DNA of 64,000 bases from CBDCFV01 sp965261795 (GTDB lineage: Bacteria > Chloroflexota > Dehalococcoidia > Lucifugimonadales > UBA3495): NCBI GenBank assembly GCA_965261795.1, contig OZ253476.1:1426001-1490000 (forward strand), in the 5' to 3' direction. Below are positions 1-8,752 of the stretch, one piece after another. Numbering within the stretch: position 1 is the stretch's first letter; each line of letters opens with the position of its first letter. A model generated the notes under the pieces. That model saw nothing but the letters and a program-made list of their open reading frames with translations. It was not told where the DNA came from and made no database searches. Position numbers and translations under genes: made by a program.

Positions 1-123
1 ACCCGATTACCATGATGGTCCTGCTTGGGCGCAGCCTGCTATGTTAAGATTGTTTGCCCCAACCGATGCACTTGCCGTCAAGTCAATTTCCGGGCCCGGG
101 GCCATCAACTATAAGCTTGCAGT

Positions 124-157
124 GTAAGACTTTCATCAACGTAAGACTCTCATCAAG
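124..157. repeat. 17-bp imperfect tandem duplication upstream of amidase
   Basis: The words gtaagactttcatcaac and gtaagactctcatcaag stand head to tail, 36 bases before the amidase start codon. They differ at two positions. They could be a paired operator or a slippage duplication. The rest of positions 1-192 shows no gene and no convincing promoter. Confidence 0.5.
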
Positions 158-192
158 GAATACTTGGCACAAACCATCAAGGGATTGAATCT

Positions 193-1605
193 ATGGACGC
201 CACGGAACTATGCTATGCCAGCGCCGGGACGCTTTCCCGGCTTGTACAACAAAAGGAACTCTCTCCTGTAGAGATCATCGAAGCTCACTTGGCCCGGATT
301 GAAGCCACCGAGCCGGTGCTTAATTCATACATAACCGTGCTGCCGGAGGAGGCCCGCGCCGCGGCGCGCAGGGCTGAATCGGACATTCAGAAAGGCGACT
401 ACCGCGGCCCTCTGCATGGCATACCCGTAGCCCTTAAAGACTTGTACAACACTGCGGGCGTCCGTACCACCTCCGGTTCCCGAATATTCGACAACTTCAT
501 TCCCGAACAGGACTGCACCGTTGCCGACCGTTTCAGGCAGGCGGGCGCAATCCTGCTGGGCAAACTGAATATGCACCAGTTCGCCTATGGCCCCACCGGG
601 GAAAATCCGGACTACGGTCACATGCACAATCCCTGGGACCCGGAAATGGTGAGCGGGGGATCAAGCGGCGGCTCCGGTTCGGCGGCCGCAGCTGGACAAT
701 GCACTATCACCACCGGCAGCGACACCGGAGGATCGATTCGCATTCCGGCGGCCCTTTGCGGCATAGTGGGCCTCAAGCCTACCTACGGATTGGTAAGCCG
801 GCGCGGATTGACACCCCTTTCATGGAGTTTGGACCATCCCGGCCCAATGGTCAGGACGGTGGAAGACGCCGCCCTTACCATGAACGCCATTGCAGGATAC
901 GATCCCAGAGACGTGGCCTCGGCCAACGTCGCCGTTCCAGACTACACCGCGGCCCTGACCGGGGACATAAGAGGGTTGAGGATAGGGTTCCCGAAGGAGT
1001 ACTTTGATGCCCCGCTGGACCCGCAAGTAGCGCAGGCGGTCCATGACGCGCTGGCGTTGATGGAATCTATGGGAGCCGTGGTTGCCGAAGTCTCGCTTCC
1101 CATGTTTCTGGACTCCCACACAATCTCCACGGCCATCCTCATGGCAGAGGCTTCGGCCCACTTCCGGGATCTGCTGGCGAGCGACGGCGACAAGATATAC
1201 GGCCCCGTCCGGCTGCGATTGGAAGCAGGCCTGTTCATTTCCTCCGCCGACTACCTCCGCGCACAGCAGGGGCGCTCGGTGTTCAACCGCCAGGTCCGCC
1301 AACTATTGGAAGAGGTGGACCTGCTGGCTGGGCCAACCGAACCGGTGACCGCTCCTCGCCTGCTGGCCGAAACGGTCCAAGCCGGAGAGCGGGAGGTAGG
1401 CACCGTGGCGGCGTTGACTCAATACACCCGGTCTTATAACGTCACCGGATCGCCGGCCATCTCCATACCCTGCGGCTTCTCCAATGCGGGGATGCCCATT
1501 GGACTCCAATTGGCGGGGCGGCCTTTCGATGAGGCCACCGTCATCCGCGCTGCCCACGCCTATGAGCAGGCTACTGACTGGCACACCCGGAGACCTCCCA
1601 TATAG
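193..1605 (+). CDS. Amidase signature family protein (GatA-like amidase)
   Basis: A 470-residue amidase-signature hydrolase, normal length for the family, expected to hydrolyse C-N amide bonds in the cytoplasm. The Ser-cisSer-Lys triad is visible: Lys82 in the ALKDLYN motif, Ser157 in the glycine/serine-rich GGSSGG block, and Ser181 in the DTGGSIR motif; the spacing matches GatA-type enzymes. The ATG is preceded only by a weak purine run (aaggga). No gatB or gatC lies nearby, so a stand-alone amidase is more likely than the tRNA amidotransferase subunit, although that cannot be excluded. The natural amide is unknown. The stop codon context (cctcccatatagcg) is repeated 15 bases downstream, giving a second TAG. 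A second, divergent amidase lies at 29192-30397. Confidence 0.9.
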   Translation: MDATELCYASAGTLSRLVQQKELSPVEIIEAHLARIEATEPVLNSYITVLPEEARAAARRAESDIQKGDYRGPLHGIPVALKDLYNTAGVRTTSGSRIFDNFIPEQDCTVADRFRQAGAILLGKLNMHQFAYGPTGENPDYGHMHNPWDPEMVSGGSSGGSGSAAAAGQCTITTGSDTGGSIRIPAALCGIVGLKPTYGLVSRRGLTPLSWSLDHPGPMVRTVEDAALTMNAIAGYDPRDVASANVAVPDYTAALTGDIRGLRIGFPKEYFDAPLDPQVAQAVHDALALMESMGAVVAEVSLPMFLDSHTISTAILMAEASAHFRDLLASDGDKIYGPVRLRLEAGLFISSADYLRAQQGRSVFNRQVRQLLEEVDLLAGPTEPVTAPRLLAETVQAGEREVGTVAALTQYTRSYNVTGSPAISIPCGFSNAGMPIGLQLAGRPFDEATVIRAAHAYEQATDWHTRRPPI

Positions 1606-1768
1606 CGGCCTCCCATATAGCGTTGGCCGCCTGTTTTGCCGCACTGGTTGAAAATCCGCTCGGCGCGGATAATCATAGACCCGGCAGCAGTGACTTACCA
1701 GAAAACGTGAAGGCAGGTTGGGCCGGTGAAGGCAAGGCGCGCCTGTATCCACCGAGGAGCGCTTCTCC

Positions 1769-2551
1769 TTGTCCGAAATAGTCGCGGTCACTTTCGACTT
1801 GTGGCAAACTTTGCTATATGACAATCGGGAGCGCGGGTTGGCAAGAGCCGAGTTGAGGTTGGAAGGCGCGCAACAGGCTCTGGCCCGCAGTGGTGAACGG
1901 TACGACTTGGAGCACATCCGTGAAGCTTATTGGGCCTGCGCTCAGAGATGCCGCGAAATACGGGAAGGATTGCTGGACATCGCCTTCCGCGAACAGGTGG
2001 AGATTTTCATTGAAAACATCAACCCGGGACTGGTAAGTCGTCTGGAAGAGAACACTATAGAAGAGGTCGCCCGGGCTTACTCCGACTCCTTCTTTGTCCA
2101 CCCGCCAACGGTGCACCCGGACAGCGCGGCGGTGCTTCGAAATGTCAAAGCGATGGGCTTGCGCATAGGGTTGATATCCAATACCGGAATGACGCCAGGG
2201 AAGGCCTTCCGACGGTTTTTGGAACAACATGAACTTCTGCCTTACTTTGATGTGATGACATATTCCGACGAGGTAAAGATTTCCAAGCCGGCCCCACAAA
2301 TTTTCCATCTGACTCTGGAATCCTTTAGGGTTGCTCCCGGGCAGGTCGTGCATGTGGGAGACAGTGTGGCAAATGACATTGCCGGGGCAAACCGTTGCGG
2401 TCTCAAGACCGTTTGGATCGCGGGGTTTTCCGAAGAGCCGGACCCCGCTGACCCGGACGCCCAGCCTGACGCCATCGTTTCGGACTTGGCCCAAGTCGTG
2501 CCGGCTGTTTCCAAGCTGACCGGCCGTGACCTGCCCAAGCGTTGGCCATGA
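1769..2551 (+). CDS. HAD-superfamily hydrolase (subfamily IA-like phosphatase)
   Basis: A 260-residue HAD hydrolase. Motif I is FDLWQT near residues 9-14, where the usual second Asp of DxD is Trp, so the general-acid residue is atypical. Motif II is the Ser/Thr of LISNTG near residue 137, motif III the Lys of SKPAP near residue 172, and motif IV is GDSVANDIAG near residues 197-206. The start is TTG with a gagg-type ribosome site 9 bases upstream. The stop overlaps the start of the GT20 gene (ATGA), so the two are almost certainly co-translated. Since trehalose phosphatases are also HAD proteins, this enzyme could dephosphorylate the product of the neighbour; that is inference, and it is not a recognisable OtsB. 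Confidence 0.85.
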   Translation: MSEIVAVTFDLWQTLLYDNRERGLARAELRLEGAQQALARSGERYDLEHIREAYWACAQRCREIREGLLDIAFREQVEIFIENINPGLVSRLEENTIEEVARAYSDSFFVHPPTVHPDSAAVLRNVKAMGLRIGLISNTGMTPGKAFRRFLEQHELLPYFDVMTYSDEVKISKPAPQIFHLTLESFRVAPGQVVHVGDSVANDIAGANRCGLKTVWIAGFSEEPDPADPDAQPDAIVSDLAQVVPAVSKLTGRDLPKRWP

Positions 2552-4107
2552 CGTCCAAGCAGGATGATTTTTCCTTGGCAGAGGAAGCCGCGCTGGCAAC
2601 CGACTTGGAAAAAAGCGAAGCCGCGCTGCAAGAGCTGTGCGATGGTGTCTTGGCGCGGCGGCCCTTGGTCCTGGTAAGCAACAGGGGGCCGGTGGAGCAC
2701 CAGATGACTTCAGATGGCCGCCCCGAACCCCGCAGGGGGACCGGCGGAGTCGTCACCGCGTTCAGCTCCCTGGCCAAGTTAGCCGAGTTCACCTGGATTG
2801 CCAGCGCTACCGGCGAAGGAGACCGGGTTGTTTCCCGCAATGGACAAGGCCCACGCCTGCGGTCTCCCTTGCCTGGGCACAGGATAAACCTCCGCTACGT
2901 GGTCACGCCCCGTCGGGTCTACCACAAGTATTACAACGTGCTGTGCAATCCCTTGTTATGGTTCTTGCAGCATTATATGTGGAACCCGCCCTACAACCCC
3001 AACGTTGACGCCTCGGTATACGACGCTTGGGAGACCGGGTACGTCCCGGTAAACCAGGCCTTCGCCAAGTCCGTGGTCCAGGAGGCCGGAGAGGCCGGCG
3101 ACTCTCCCATAGTCATCGGCCACGACTACCACTTGTATCTGATGCCAAAGTACGTGCGGCGCGAACTGCCAAATGCCGTCATTCAGCATTTTGTTCACAT
3201 ACCGTGGCCCACCGCTCGCTACTGGCAGATGGTCCCTTACACCATCACCCGGGACATTTGCTCGGCCCTGTGTTGCACAGACCTGTTGGGGTTTCAAAGC
3301 CCTCAAGACCGGCGCTGCTTCCTGGACACGGTGGAAGAGTTCCTGCCTGACGCCCAAATCGACCACCAGAGATTTACGGTAAATTGGCAGGGCAACACCA
3401 CGGCGGTAAAGGTCTATCCTATCTCCATCAACGTGGCCGAGGTTAAGCGTATCGCCAACTCCCCCCGGGCAAACGAATACACGTCGCGCCTGCAGGCATA
3501 CTGCAACGAGAACACCATAGTCCGAATAGACCGGGTGGAGCCGAACAAGAACATCGTCCGCGGGTTTCGGGCTTACGAGCTATTGCTGTCTCGCCACCCG
3601 GAACTGCAGGGCAAGGTAAACTTCCTGGCCTTTCTGGTGCCTTCGCGTACCCACATACGCCAGTACCAACGGTACATGGAAGAAGTGATGCAGGTTGTCC
3701 AACAGGTGAACACTGCCTTCGGAAATGAGGAGTGGCAGCCTATCCACACCTTCGTAGAAAATAACTATACCCAAGCCATCGCCGGTATGAAGCTGTACGA
3801 TGCCCTCTTGGTGAACACCATCTTCGAGGGCACGAACCTAGTGGCAAAGGAGGGTCCGGTAGTCAACACCCGTAACGGGGTGTTAGTCTTGTCCGCTAGC
3901 AGCGGGGTGCATCACCAACTAGCGGAGGGCGTGTTGAGCATATCCCCAACCGACATAGAGGGAACAATGGAAGCCCTTTATCAAGCTATTACGATGTCGT
4001 CGGAAGACCGTCAACGCCGCGCCTCCCTGCTGTCCGAGTCCATCCACCGTCAAGACATCACCCATTGGCTCCGGCGTCAACTGCAGGACATCCAAGGGCT
4101 GCTATGA
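2548..4107 (+). CDS. GT20-family glycosyltransferase (trehalose-6-phosphate synthase / VldE-like)
   Basis: 519 residues from the ATG that overlaps the upstream stop (a TTG six bases earlier also fits). The N-terminus has the LVSNRGPVEH motif of GT20 enzymes, followed by a glycine-rich GTGGVV loop. Later come GHDYHLYLMP, FVHIPWP, an Arg/Lys pair in RIDRVEPNKN, and a C-terminal donor-binding block reading EGTNLVAKEGPVVN. Canonical OtsA has a DGMNLVAKE block and a FLHIPFP motif. The FVHIPWP segment and the PVVN-plus-LSASSG tail look closer to the validamycin-type VldE branch as I remember it. It probably transfers a nucleotide-activated hexose to a phosphorylated acceptor; trehalose-6-phosphate is possible but not proven. 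It is paired with a HAD phosphatase by start/stop overlap. Confidence 0.85.
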   Translation: MTSKQDDFSLAEEAALATDLEKSEAALQELCDGVLARRPLVLVSNRGPVEHQMTSDGRPEPRRGTGGVVTAFSSLAKLAEFTWIASATGEGDRVVSRNGQGPRLRSPLPGHRINLRYVVTPRRVYHKYYNVLCNPLLWFLQHYMWNPPYNPNVDASVYDAWETGYVPVNQAFAKSVVQEAGEAGDSPIVIGHDYHLYLMPKYVRRELPNAVIQHFVHIPWPTARYWQMVPYTITRDICSALCCTDLLGFQSPQDRRCFLDTVEEFLPDAQIDHQRFTVNWQGNTTAVKVYPISINVAEVKRIANSPRANEYTSRLQAYCNENTIVRIDRVEPNKNIVRGFRAYELLLSRHPELQGKVNFLAFLVPSRTHIRQYQRYMEEVMQVVQQVNTAFGNEEWQPIHTFVENNYTQAIAGMKLYDALLVNTIFEGTNLVAKEGPVVNTRNGVLVLSASSGVHHQLAEGVLSISPTDIEGTMEALYQAITMSSEDRQRRASLLSESIHRQDITHWLRRQLQDIQGLL

Positions 4108-4183
4108 ACGATGGGCGGACCAAATCGGTATCCTCGATATAGGCGCCTTAAACCCGGTTTCTCCGGGTTAACGCACCCCGAAA

Positions 4184-4198
4184 GGAGAGTTCCTCTCC
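4184..4198 (+). promoter_or_regulatory. Hairpin that masks the ribosome binding site of the next gene
   Basis: The Shine-Dalgarno purines ggagag pair perfectly with ctctcc across a 3-base loop, and the stem ends directly against the ATG at 4199. A second hairpin (aacccgg / ccgggtt) lies at about 4151-4169. Such an arrangement would lower initiation unless the stem melts or is opened by a protein or by upstream pairing. Function is inferred only from complementarity. Confidence 0.45.
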
Positions 4199-4774
4199 AT
4201 GGATGAATTATTCGATAACCAACTCCCCGGCGGCAGGTCGCCGGATATCCAGCTGTGTATTTTCCCGCACCTCAAAGAGTTCCTGGTCATAGACCTGAGA
4301 GAAAGACCAAGCAGAGTGTCGTTGTTTCATACCGAGGACGTATTCGTCGAAGAATATTTTAAAATCGTCGAAGCCGACTTCGCCGAAGTGTTGCGCGAGG
4401 ATACCGACTTCCCGTTCAGTCACTTGATTGACCTGCCCCTTCGCTTGGAAGAGATCATGAGAGACACGGCCATGACCGTTATCCTGGGGAAACTGGGCGT
4501 GGAGGTAACCGACTACGACCAAATCCCCAACGTGGTCGTCTTCGTTATCAGCGGAGGCGCCCTCACCACTCACTCAGATCACGTTCTGGAAGGACTCCGC
4601 GAGCTTATAACGGCCCACGGCAGCGAAACGGCCGCCGCGGATTGGGAGGAAACCATCGCCCGCCTCGTCGCCGGCGAGAAGCAGGTATTGCAGCAAGAGA
4701 ACCTGCACGAATTGAGCGAAGCAATGAGAGGGGACCCGCCCAATTACTTCACCCTTTGGGAAAGCCGCAACTGA
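4199..4774 (+). CDS. Conserved-looking protein of unknown function
   Basis: 191 residues, acidic, with no signal peptide, membrane segment or motif I recognise. The middle (residues 75-125) alternates hydrophobic stretches (MTVILGKLGVEVTDY, NVVVFVISGG), suggesting a small alpha/beta fold. The start is the ATG following a strong but hairpin-sequestered aaggagag. It lies 91 bases after the GT20 gene and 42 bases before the phosphodiesterase, all on the same strand, so it may belong to that transcription unit. No function is proposed. Confidence 0.7.
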   Translation: MDELFDNQLPGGRSPDIQLCIFPHLKEFLVIDLRERPSRVSLFHTEDVFVEEYFKIVEADFAEVLREDTDFPFSHLIDLPLRLEEIMRDTAMTVILGKLGVEVTDYDQIPNVVVFVISGGALTTHSDHVLEGLRELITAHGSETAAADWEETIARLVAGEKQVLQQENLHELSEAMRGDPPNYFTLWESRN

Positions 4775-4816
4775 AGCGGCGAGCCGCCGGTTGCTGGTCA
4801 CTGACTACTCGTTTAC

Positions 4817-5380
4817 ATGAAAATCGGACTAATTTCAGACACCCACATGGCCGGCAACGGGCGTGACCTGCCGTTCCAGGTGCTGGAATCATTCGGCGGA
4901 GTGGACCTGATACTCCACTGCGGCGACTTGGAATGCTTGGGCGTGTTGGACTACTTGGAGAGAGTGGCCCCTGTCTTGGCGGTACGCGGCTATGAAGACC
5001 CCACCGAGCCAGGCGACCGCTTGGCCTCAACGACTCGCGTGGTGCAAGCCGAAGGCTTGGCCATCGGCTTGGTTCACGATATCCAATGGCCCAGCCCCAG
5101 GATAGACACCGGCCCGGACGGCGACAAGCTGCGCTTGCCCGCAGGGTCTGCCAGGGACACGGTGGCCCGCAAGTTCAAGCAGCCGGTGGACATAATAGTC
5201 TTCGGTGACACCCACGAGGAGTTGGTCTGCTATTCGGACGGGGTGTTGTTGGTCAACCCCGGCAGCCCAACCTACCCGGGCCGACGCCACCGCTCCGGCA
5301 GCCTTGGAACAGTAGGACTGCTTGAGGTGGACGGAAAGACTGCCAGCGTCCGGTTGATCGACCTGGAGAATGCCTTCTGA
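4817..5380 (+). CDS. YfcE/MJ0936-type metallophosphoesterase
   Basis: A 187-residue calcineurin-like phosphoesterase of the small YfcE/MJ0936 group. Metal-binding motifs follow the family order: SDTHMAG at residues 7-13, HCGDLE near 35-40, the late GDTHEE, and NPGSPTYPG towards the C-terminus. Members cleave phosphodiesters such as cyclic nucleotides in vitro; the physiological substrate is usually unknown. The usual Asn of the GNCD motif appears as Gly-Tyr-Glu (VRGYED), which may weaken metal binding. The gene ends opposite hppA, with a shared inverted repeat between the two stops. Confidence 0.87.
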   Translation: MKIGLISDTHMAGNGRDLPFQVLESFGGVDLILHCGDLECLGVLDYLERVAPVLAVRGYEDPTEPGDRLASTTRVVQAEGLAIGLVHDIQWPSPRIDTGPDGDKLRLPAGSARDTVARKFKQPVDIIVFGDTHEELVCYSDGVLLVNPGSPTYPGRRHRSGSLGTVGLLEVDGKTASVRLIDLENAF

Positions 5381-5416
5381 CCGGAGTTTCGCCCCTCAGG
5401 CAGGCCCTGCTCCGGT
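5380..5416. terminator. Possible bidirectional terminator between convergent genes
   Basis: accggag at 5380-5386 and ctccggt at 5410-5416 form a 7-bp inverted repeat exactly between the phosphoesterase stop and the hppA stop. There is no clear U-tract on either strand, so the assignment rests on position and symmetry. Confidence 0.35.
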
Positions 5417-7506
5417 TATGCCAGGTTGATGAGGGGGGGTACCTTCAGGAACACGGGCGCGAACACCAGCGACACAATTGCCATCAGCTTGAGTAGGATG
5501 TTCAGCGATGGCCCCGACGTGTCCTTGAACGGGTCTCCGACTACGTCGCCCTCGACCGCTGCTTTGTGGGCATCGGACCCCTTGCCGCCGAAATTTCCCA
5601 GCTCAACGTACTTCTTGGCGTTGTCCCACGACCCGCCCGCCGACGCCATCATTATCGCCAGCATGAACCCGGAGGAAACCGCTCCGATGAGCAGTCCGCC
5701 CAATGCAGCCTCCCCCAGAATAAACCCTGTGGCGATGGGAGCGACGACGGCCATGACCCCGGGCAGGATCATTTCCCGCAGGGCGCTCTTGGTGCTGATG
5801 TCCACGCAACGGGCGGAATCGGGCTGGGCGGTGCCCTCCATAAGGCCGGGAATCTCCCGGAACTGGCGTCTGACTTCGTCCACGATTCCTTGGGCGGCGC
5901 GTCCCACCGCCTGCATCGTCAGCGCCGAGAACAGGAATGGCAGCATGGCGCCGATGATCAAGCCGACCAGTATTTGGGGTTGCAGAAGGTTGATGCCGGC
6001 GGAGCCCGCGGCCAGACGCCCATCCTCACCCAAGGTAATCAGCTTGGCGCTGACCGAGTAAGCTGCCAACAATGCCAGGGCGGTAAGGGCGGCGGAGCCT
6101 ATTGCGAACCCCTTGCCCGTTGCCGCGGTGGTGTTGCCAAGGGCGTCCAGCGCATCAGTGCGTTCCCTCACTTCGGGGTCCAACTGGGCCTGCTCCGCGA
6201 TTCCGCCCGCATTGTCTGCCACCGGGCCGTATGCGTCGGTCGCCAAGGTAATCCCCAGTGTGGAAAGCAACCCTACGCCTGCCAACGCCACTCCGTAGAA
6301 TCCGGCAAACCAGTAGGCCAGCATTATTGCCACGGACACGCAGGCTACTGGAATCAGGGTACTGAGCATACCGGTGGCGATACCGCTGATAATAACGGTC
6401 GCTGCCCCGGTCTGCGAGGACTCGGAGACCCGCTTCGTGGGCATGTAGCTGTACGACGTATAGTACTCCGTCGCAAGTCCGATGATCGTGCCCGCTACCA
6501 AGCCTGCAACCACGCAGCCAAACCAGAACCAGTTACCGGTGAAGGTAATGGTCAGGATGGCCGCGAAGACTATCAACAGTCCTCCGGCAGTGAATATGCC
6601 GTACCGCAGGGCCCAGAGCAGCCGTTCAAAATCGGCCTGCTCACCGCTCCTGACCACGAAGGTGCCCAGTATTGCAGCTATGATGCCTGCCCCTGCCAGA
6701 AGCATGGGGAACACGGATTGGGGATCGGTGTAACTGCCTCCGCTGGCGCCGACTGCCAAGGCTACGGCGCTGGCCGACAGGGCTACGGCGGAGATTATGC
6801 TGCCGACGTAAGACTCGAACAGGTCCGCGCCCATACCGGCTACGTCGCCCACGTTGTCGCCCACGTTGTCGGCGATGACTCCGGGGTTGCGCGGGTCGTC
6901 CTCCGGAATTCCCGCCTCTATCTTTCCAACCAAGTCTGACCCGACGTCGGCGGCCTTGGTGAAGATGCCTCCGCCGACCCTGGCGAACAAAGCGATAGAG
7001 CTTGCGCCAAAGCCGAAGCCGGCGACTGCGCTGATGTTCTGGAATACCAAGTAGAGGGTGGTTACGCCCAACAGACCGATTCCCACCACCGTCACGCCCA
7101 TCACGGTGCCACTGGAGAAGGCGACGCGCAGCGCGGGGTTAAGACCTCGTTGGGCGGCGGAGGCGGTCCTGACGTTGGCTCGCACCGCGACGTTCATGCC
7201 AACTATGCCGGCGAGGCCGGAGCAGATGGTGCCGGCCACATAGGATATGGCGGTGGCGGGTAAGCCGAGGTTGTGGGTGAACAGGGTGTAGTCGAGGACG
7301 GCTAATGCAACGGCTACAACGAGGGCAAAGGGCAGGAGCGTCATATACTCCCGCCGGAGAAAGGCGTTCGCCCCATCCCGTATCGCGTTTCCTATAGCCT
7401 GTACTTGTGGGCTGCCTTTGTCTGCGGAGAGGACCCGGGCTGCGGTGACGGCGGCGAAGGCCAAGGCTAAACCGCCGGCGACGAGGGCTAGAATCATCGG
7501 TATCAT
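5416..7506 (-). CDS. hppA: Membrane-bound ion-translocating pyrophosphatase, K+-dependent type
   Basis: 696 residues with about 16 predicted membrane segments, the full length for an H+- or Na+-translocating pyrophosphatase that couples PPi hydrolysis to ion pumping across the cytoplasmic membrane. The active-site loop contains DVGSDLVGK, EDDPRNPG and DNVGDNVGD. The GNTTAATGKG motif carries Ala at the position where K+-independent enzymes have Lys, so this is the K+-requiring class. I cannot decide H+ versus Na+ transport. The ATG has a good aaggatagg ribosome site. Its upstream region contains a striking 20-bp x8 tandem array (7668-7827). A 457-codon open frame on the opposite strand is a shadow of this gene. 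Confidence 0.96.
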   Translation of the reverse strand: MIPMILALVAGGLALAFAAVTAARVLSADKGSPQVQAIGNAIRDGANAFLRREYMTLLPFALVVAVALAVLDYTLFTHNLGLPATAISYVAGTICSGLAGIVGMNVAVRANVRTASAAQRGLNPALRVAFSSGTVMGVTVVGIGLLGVTTLYLVFQNISAVAGFGFGASSIALFARVGGGIFTKAADVGSDLVGKIEAGIPEDDPRNPGVIADNVGDNVGDVAGMGADLFESYVGSIISAVALSASAVALAVGASGGSYTDPQSVFPMLLAGAGIIAAILGTFVVRSGEQADFERLLWALRYGIFTAGGLLIVFAAILTITFTGNWFWFGCVVAGLVAGTIIGLATEYYTSYSYMPTKRVSESSQTGAATVIISGIATGMLSTLIPVACVSVAIMLAYWFAGFYGVALAGVGLLSTLGITLATDAYGPVADNAGGIAEQAQLDPEVRERTDALDALGNTTAATGKGFAIGSAALTALALLAAYSVSAKLITLGEDGRLAAGSAGINLLQPQILVGLIIGAMLPFLFSALTMQAVGRAAQGIVDEVRRQFREIPGLMEGTAQPDSARCVDISTKSALREMILPGVMAVVAPIATGFILGEAALGGLLIGAVSSGFMLAIMMASAGGSWDNAKKYVELGNFGGKGSDAHKAAVEGDVVGDPFKDTSGPSLNILLKLMAIVSLVFAPVFLKVPPLINLA

Positions 7507-7667
7507 AGCCTATCCTTATCATGGCAAAAACCGCCTGTTTTGAGGCGTGCGAAACTTATCATACCCCTTACACGGGCGTCAAGCAAAACTGGAGCTGCGA
7601 TGGGCATGTGCAAAGTCGCAGGAGCCAATCCAACATTTCATCCCGCCCCCGCGGAAATGAAAATAAG

Positions 7668-7827
7668 CCATTTTCGTATACGGTCTGCCATTTTCGTATA
7701 CGGTCTGCCATTTTCGTATACGGTCTGCCATTTTCGTATACGGTCTGCCATTTTCGTATACGGTCTGCCATTTTCGTATACGGTCTGCCATTTTCGTATA
7801 CGGTCTGCCATTTTCGTATACGGTCTG
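7668..7827. repeat. Eight perfect copies of a 20-bp palindrome-containing unit
   Basis: The unit ccattttcgtatacggtctg repeats eight times without a mismatch, and each copy contains the 8-bp palindrome cgtatacg. The period is about two helical turns, so bound proteins would face one side of the DNA. The array starts about 160 bases upstream of the hppA start codon. It is open in several frames only because 20 is not a multiple of 3; no protein is proposed. There are no spacers, so it is not CRISPR. A single degenerate copy of the same surrounding sequence lies at about 8897-8990. Confidence 0.95.
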
Positions 7828-7839
7828 AAGGAAACGGGA

Positions 7840-7945
7840 AGGAGCGCGGGCGTCCCGCCCGCACCCAGGTGAGGACCATTTTTTTGATCCAACCGGGGAT
7901 ACCGGCCTTGGTCCCGCCCGCACCCAAGTGAGGACCGCTTGGCAC
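7840..7945. repeat. Paired GC-rich dispersed repeat (cccgcacccaRgtgagga)
   Basis: Two copies of cgtcccgcccgcaccca / ggtcccgcccgcaccca followed by gtgaggacc lie at about 7850-7875 and 7910-7935. A third, with tgtcctgcccgcaccca, lies at about 8964-8985. The first copy also forms the 7-bp stem gcgggcg/cgcccgc (7845-7861), followed 15-20 bases later by a run of seven T. These look like intergenic dispersed repeats, not genes. Confidence 0.6.
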
Positions 7946-8163
7946 AGACCCTCCCTCAATGACACTTCACTATTGCCAACTCGTAAAACACCTCTCTATC
8001 ATATTACTTGATTACTTGTCCTGCTCAACGTCCCATTGGACGTGGACAAATCCAATAAAGCCACTGAGGCAACTTGATGATTGATGACTGAAAAGACCTC
8101 TATGAACAAGTTGTCCGGACTCAGCAGGGACCTCGAAGTCCCTTCCAACTCCCGTGCCCTCCC

Positions 8164-8498
8164 CTGACAAGGGTATGTATTTCATTTGGGACTTTACGCA
8201 GTTGAACGTGAGACCGCAGTTGAACGTGAGACCACATAGTAGGGTAGGCTTGCTCAAATACAAAACCGCTCCCAAATGCTCACTATCGGGCCCATTCCGT
8301 CATTCCAGCGTAGGCCGGAATCCAGGCGGGCCCATTCCGTCATTCCGGCGTAGGCCGGAATCCAGGCGGGCCCATTCCGTCATTCCGGCGTAGGCCGGAA
8401 TCCAGGCGGGCCCACTCCGTCATTCCGGCGTAGGCCGGAATCCAGGGGCGGTGGGGCCGGTTCGTAGCTATAATCTCAATTTTACATACCCCTATCAG
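8164..8498 (+). mobile_element. MITE-like element, copy 1 (335 bp, 4 internal units)
   Basis: The left end ctgacaagggtatgta and the right end (reverse complement ctgataggggtatgta) form terminal inverted repeats with two mismatches. It is flanked by the direct repeat cgtgccctccc at 8153-8163 and 8499-8509. Inside are the conserved left arm, here with an extra 18-bp tandem duplication (cagttgaacgtgagaccg), four 40-bp hairpin units at 8301-8445, and the conserved right arm containing gctataatc. No transposase is encoded. It lies in the gene-free zone between hppA and the alpha/beta hydrolase. Confidence 0.93.
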
Positions 8499-8752
8499 CG
8501 TGCCCTCCCCGGATGTCCTGAAATGTCCGCAAATGTCCGTGATTCTGAAATTCACGGCTCTCCCTCCGGCAAATCAGACCATCCGAGGAGTTGAGCATCA
8601 TACGAAGTGAAATAAACGCTCTCAACGCCATCCTCCCCTCGCCCGGGATATTTCCCGCCCGTAGGTCTTTTGGTTGACTGAAAGACTTGGCCTGCCCCCA
8701 GTAACTATCTCAAAACTCGGTGCACTACCGGACCCGTCATTCCCACGAAGAG

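Noticed and set aside
5566..6939. 457-codon open frame on the plus strand
   Set aside because: It is a shadow of hppA on the opposite strand; composition is low-complexity and there is no start signal.
7521..7965. Long open frames on both strands across the 20-bp array
   Set aside because: They arise from repetition of a stop-free unit; frames exist on both strands with no ribosome site or family.
8164..8498. Small frames beginning MYFIWDFTQLN and, on the other strand, ending VKSQMKYIPLS, conserved in MITE copies
   Set aside because: They are conserved because the DNA is conserved. They run into hairpin units, have no ribosome site, and differ in length among copies.
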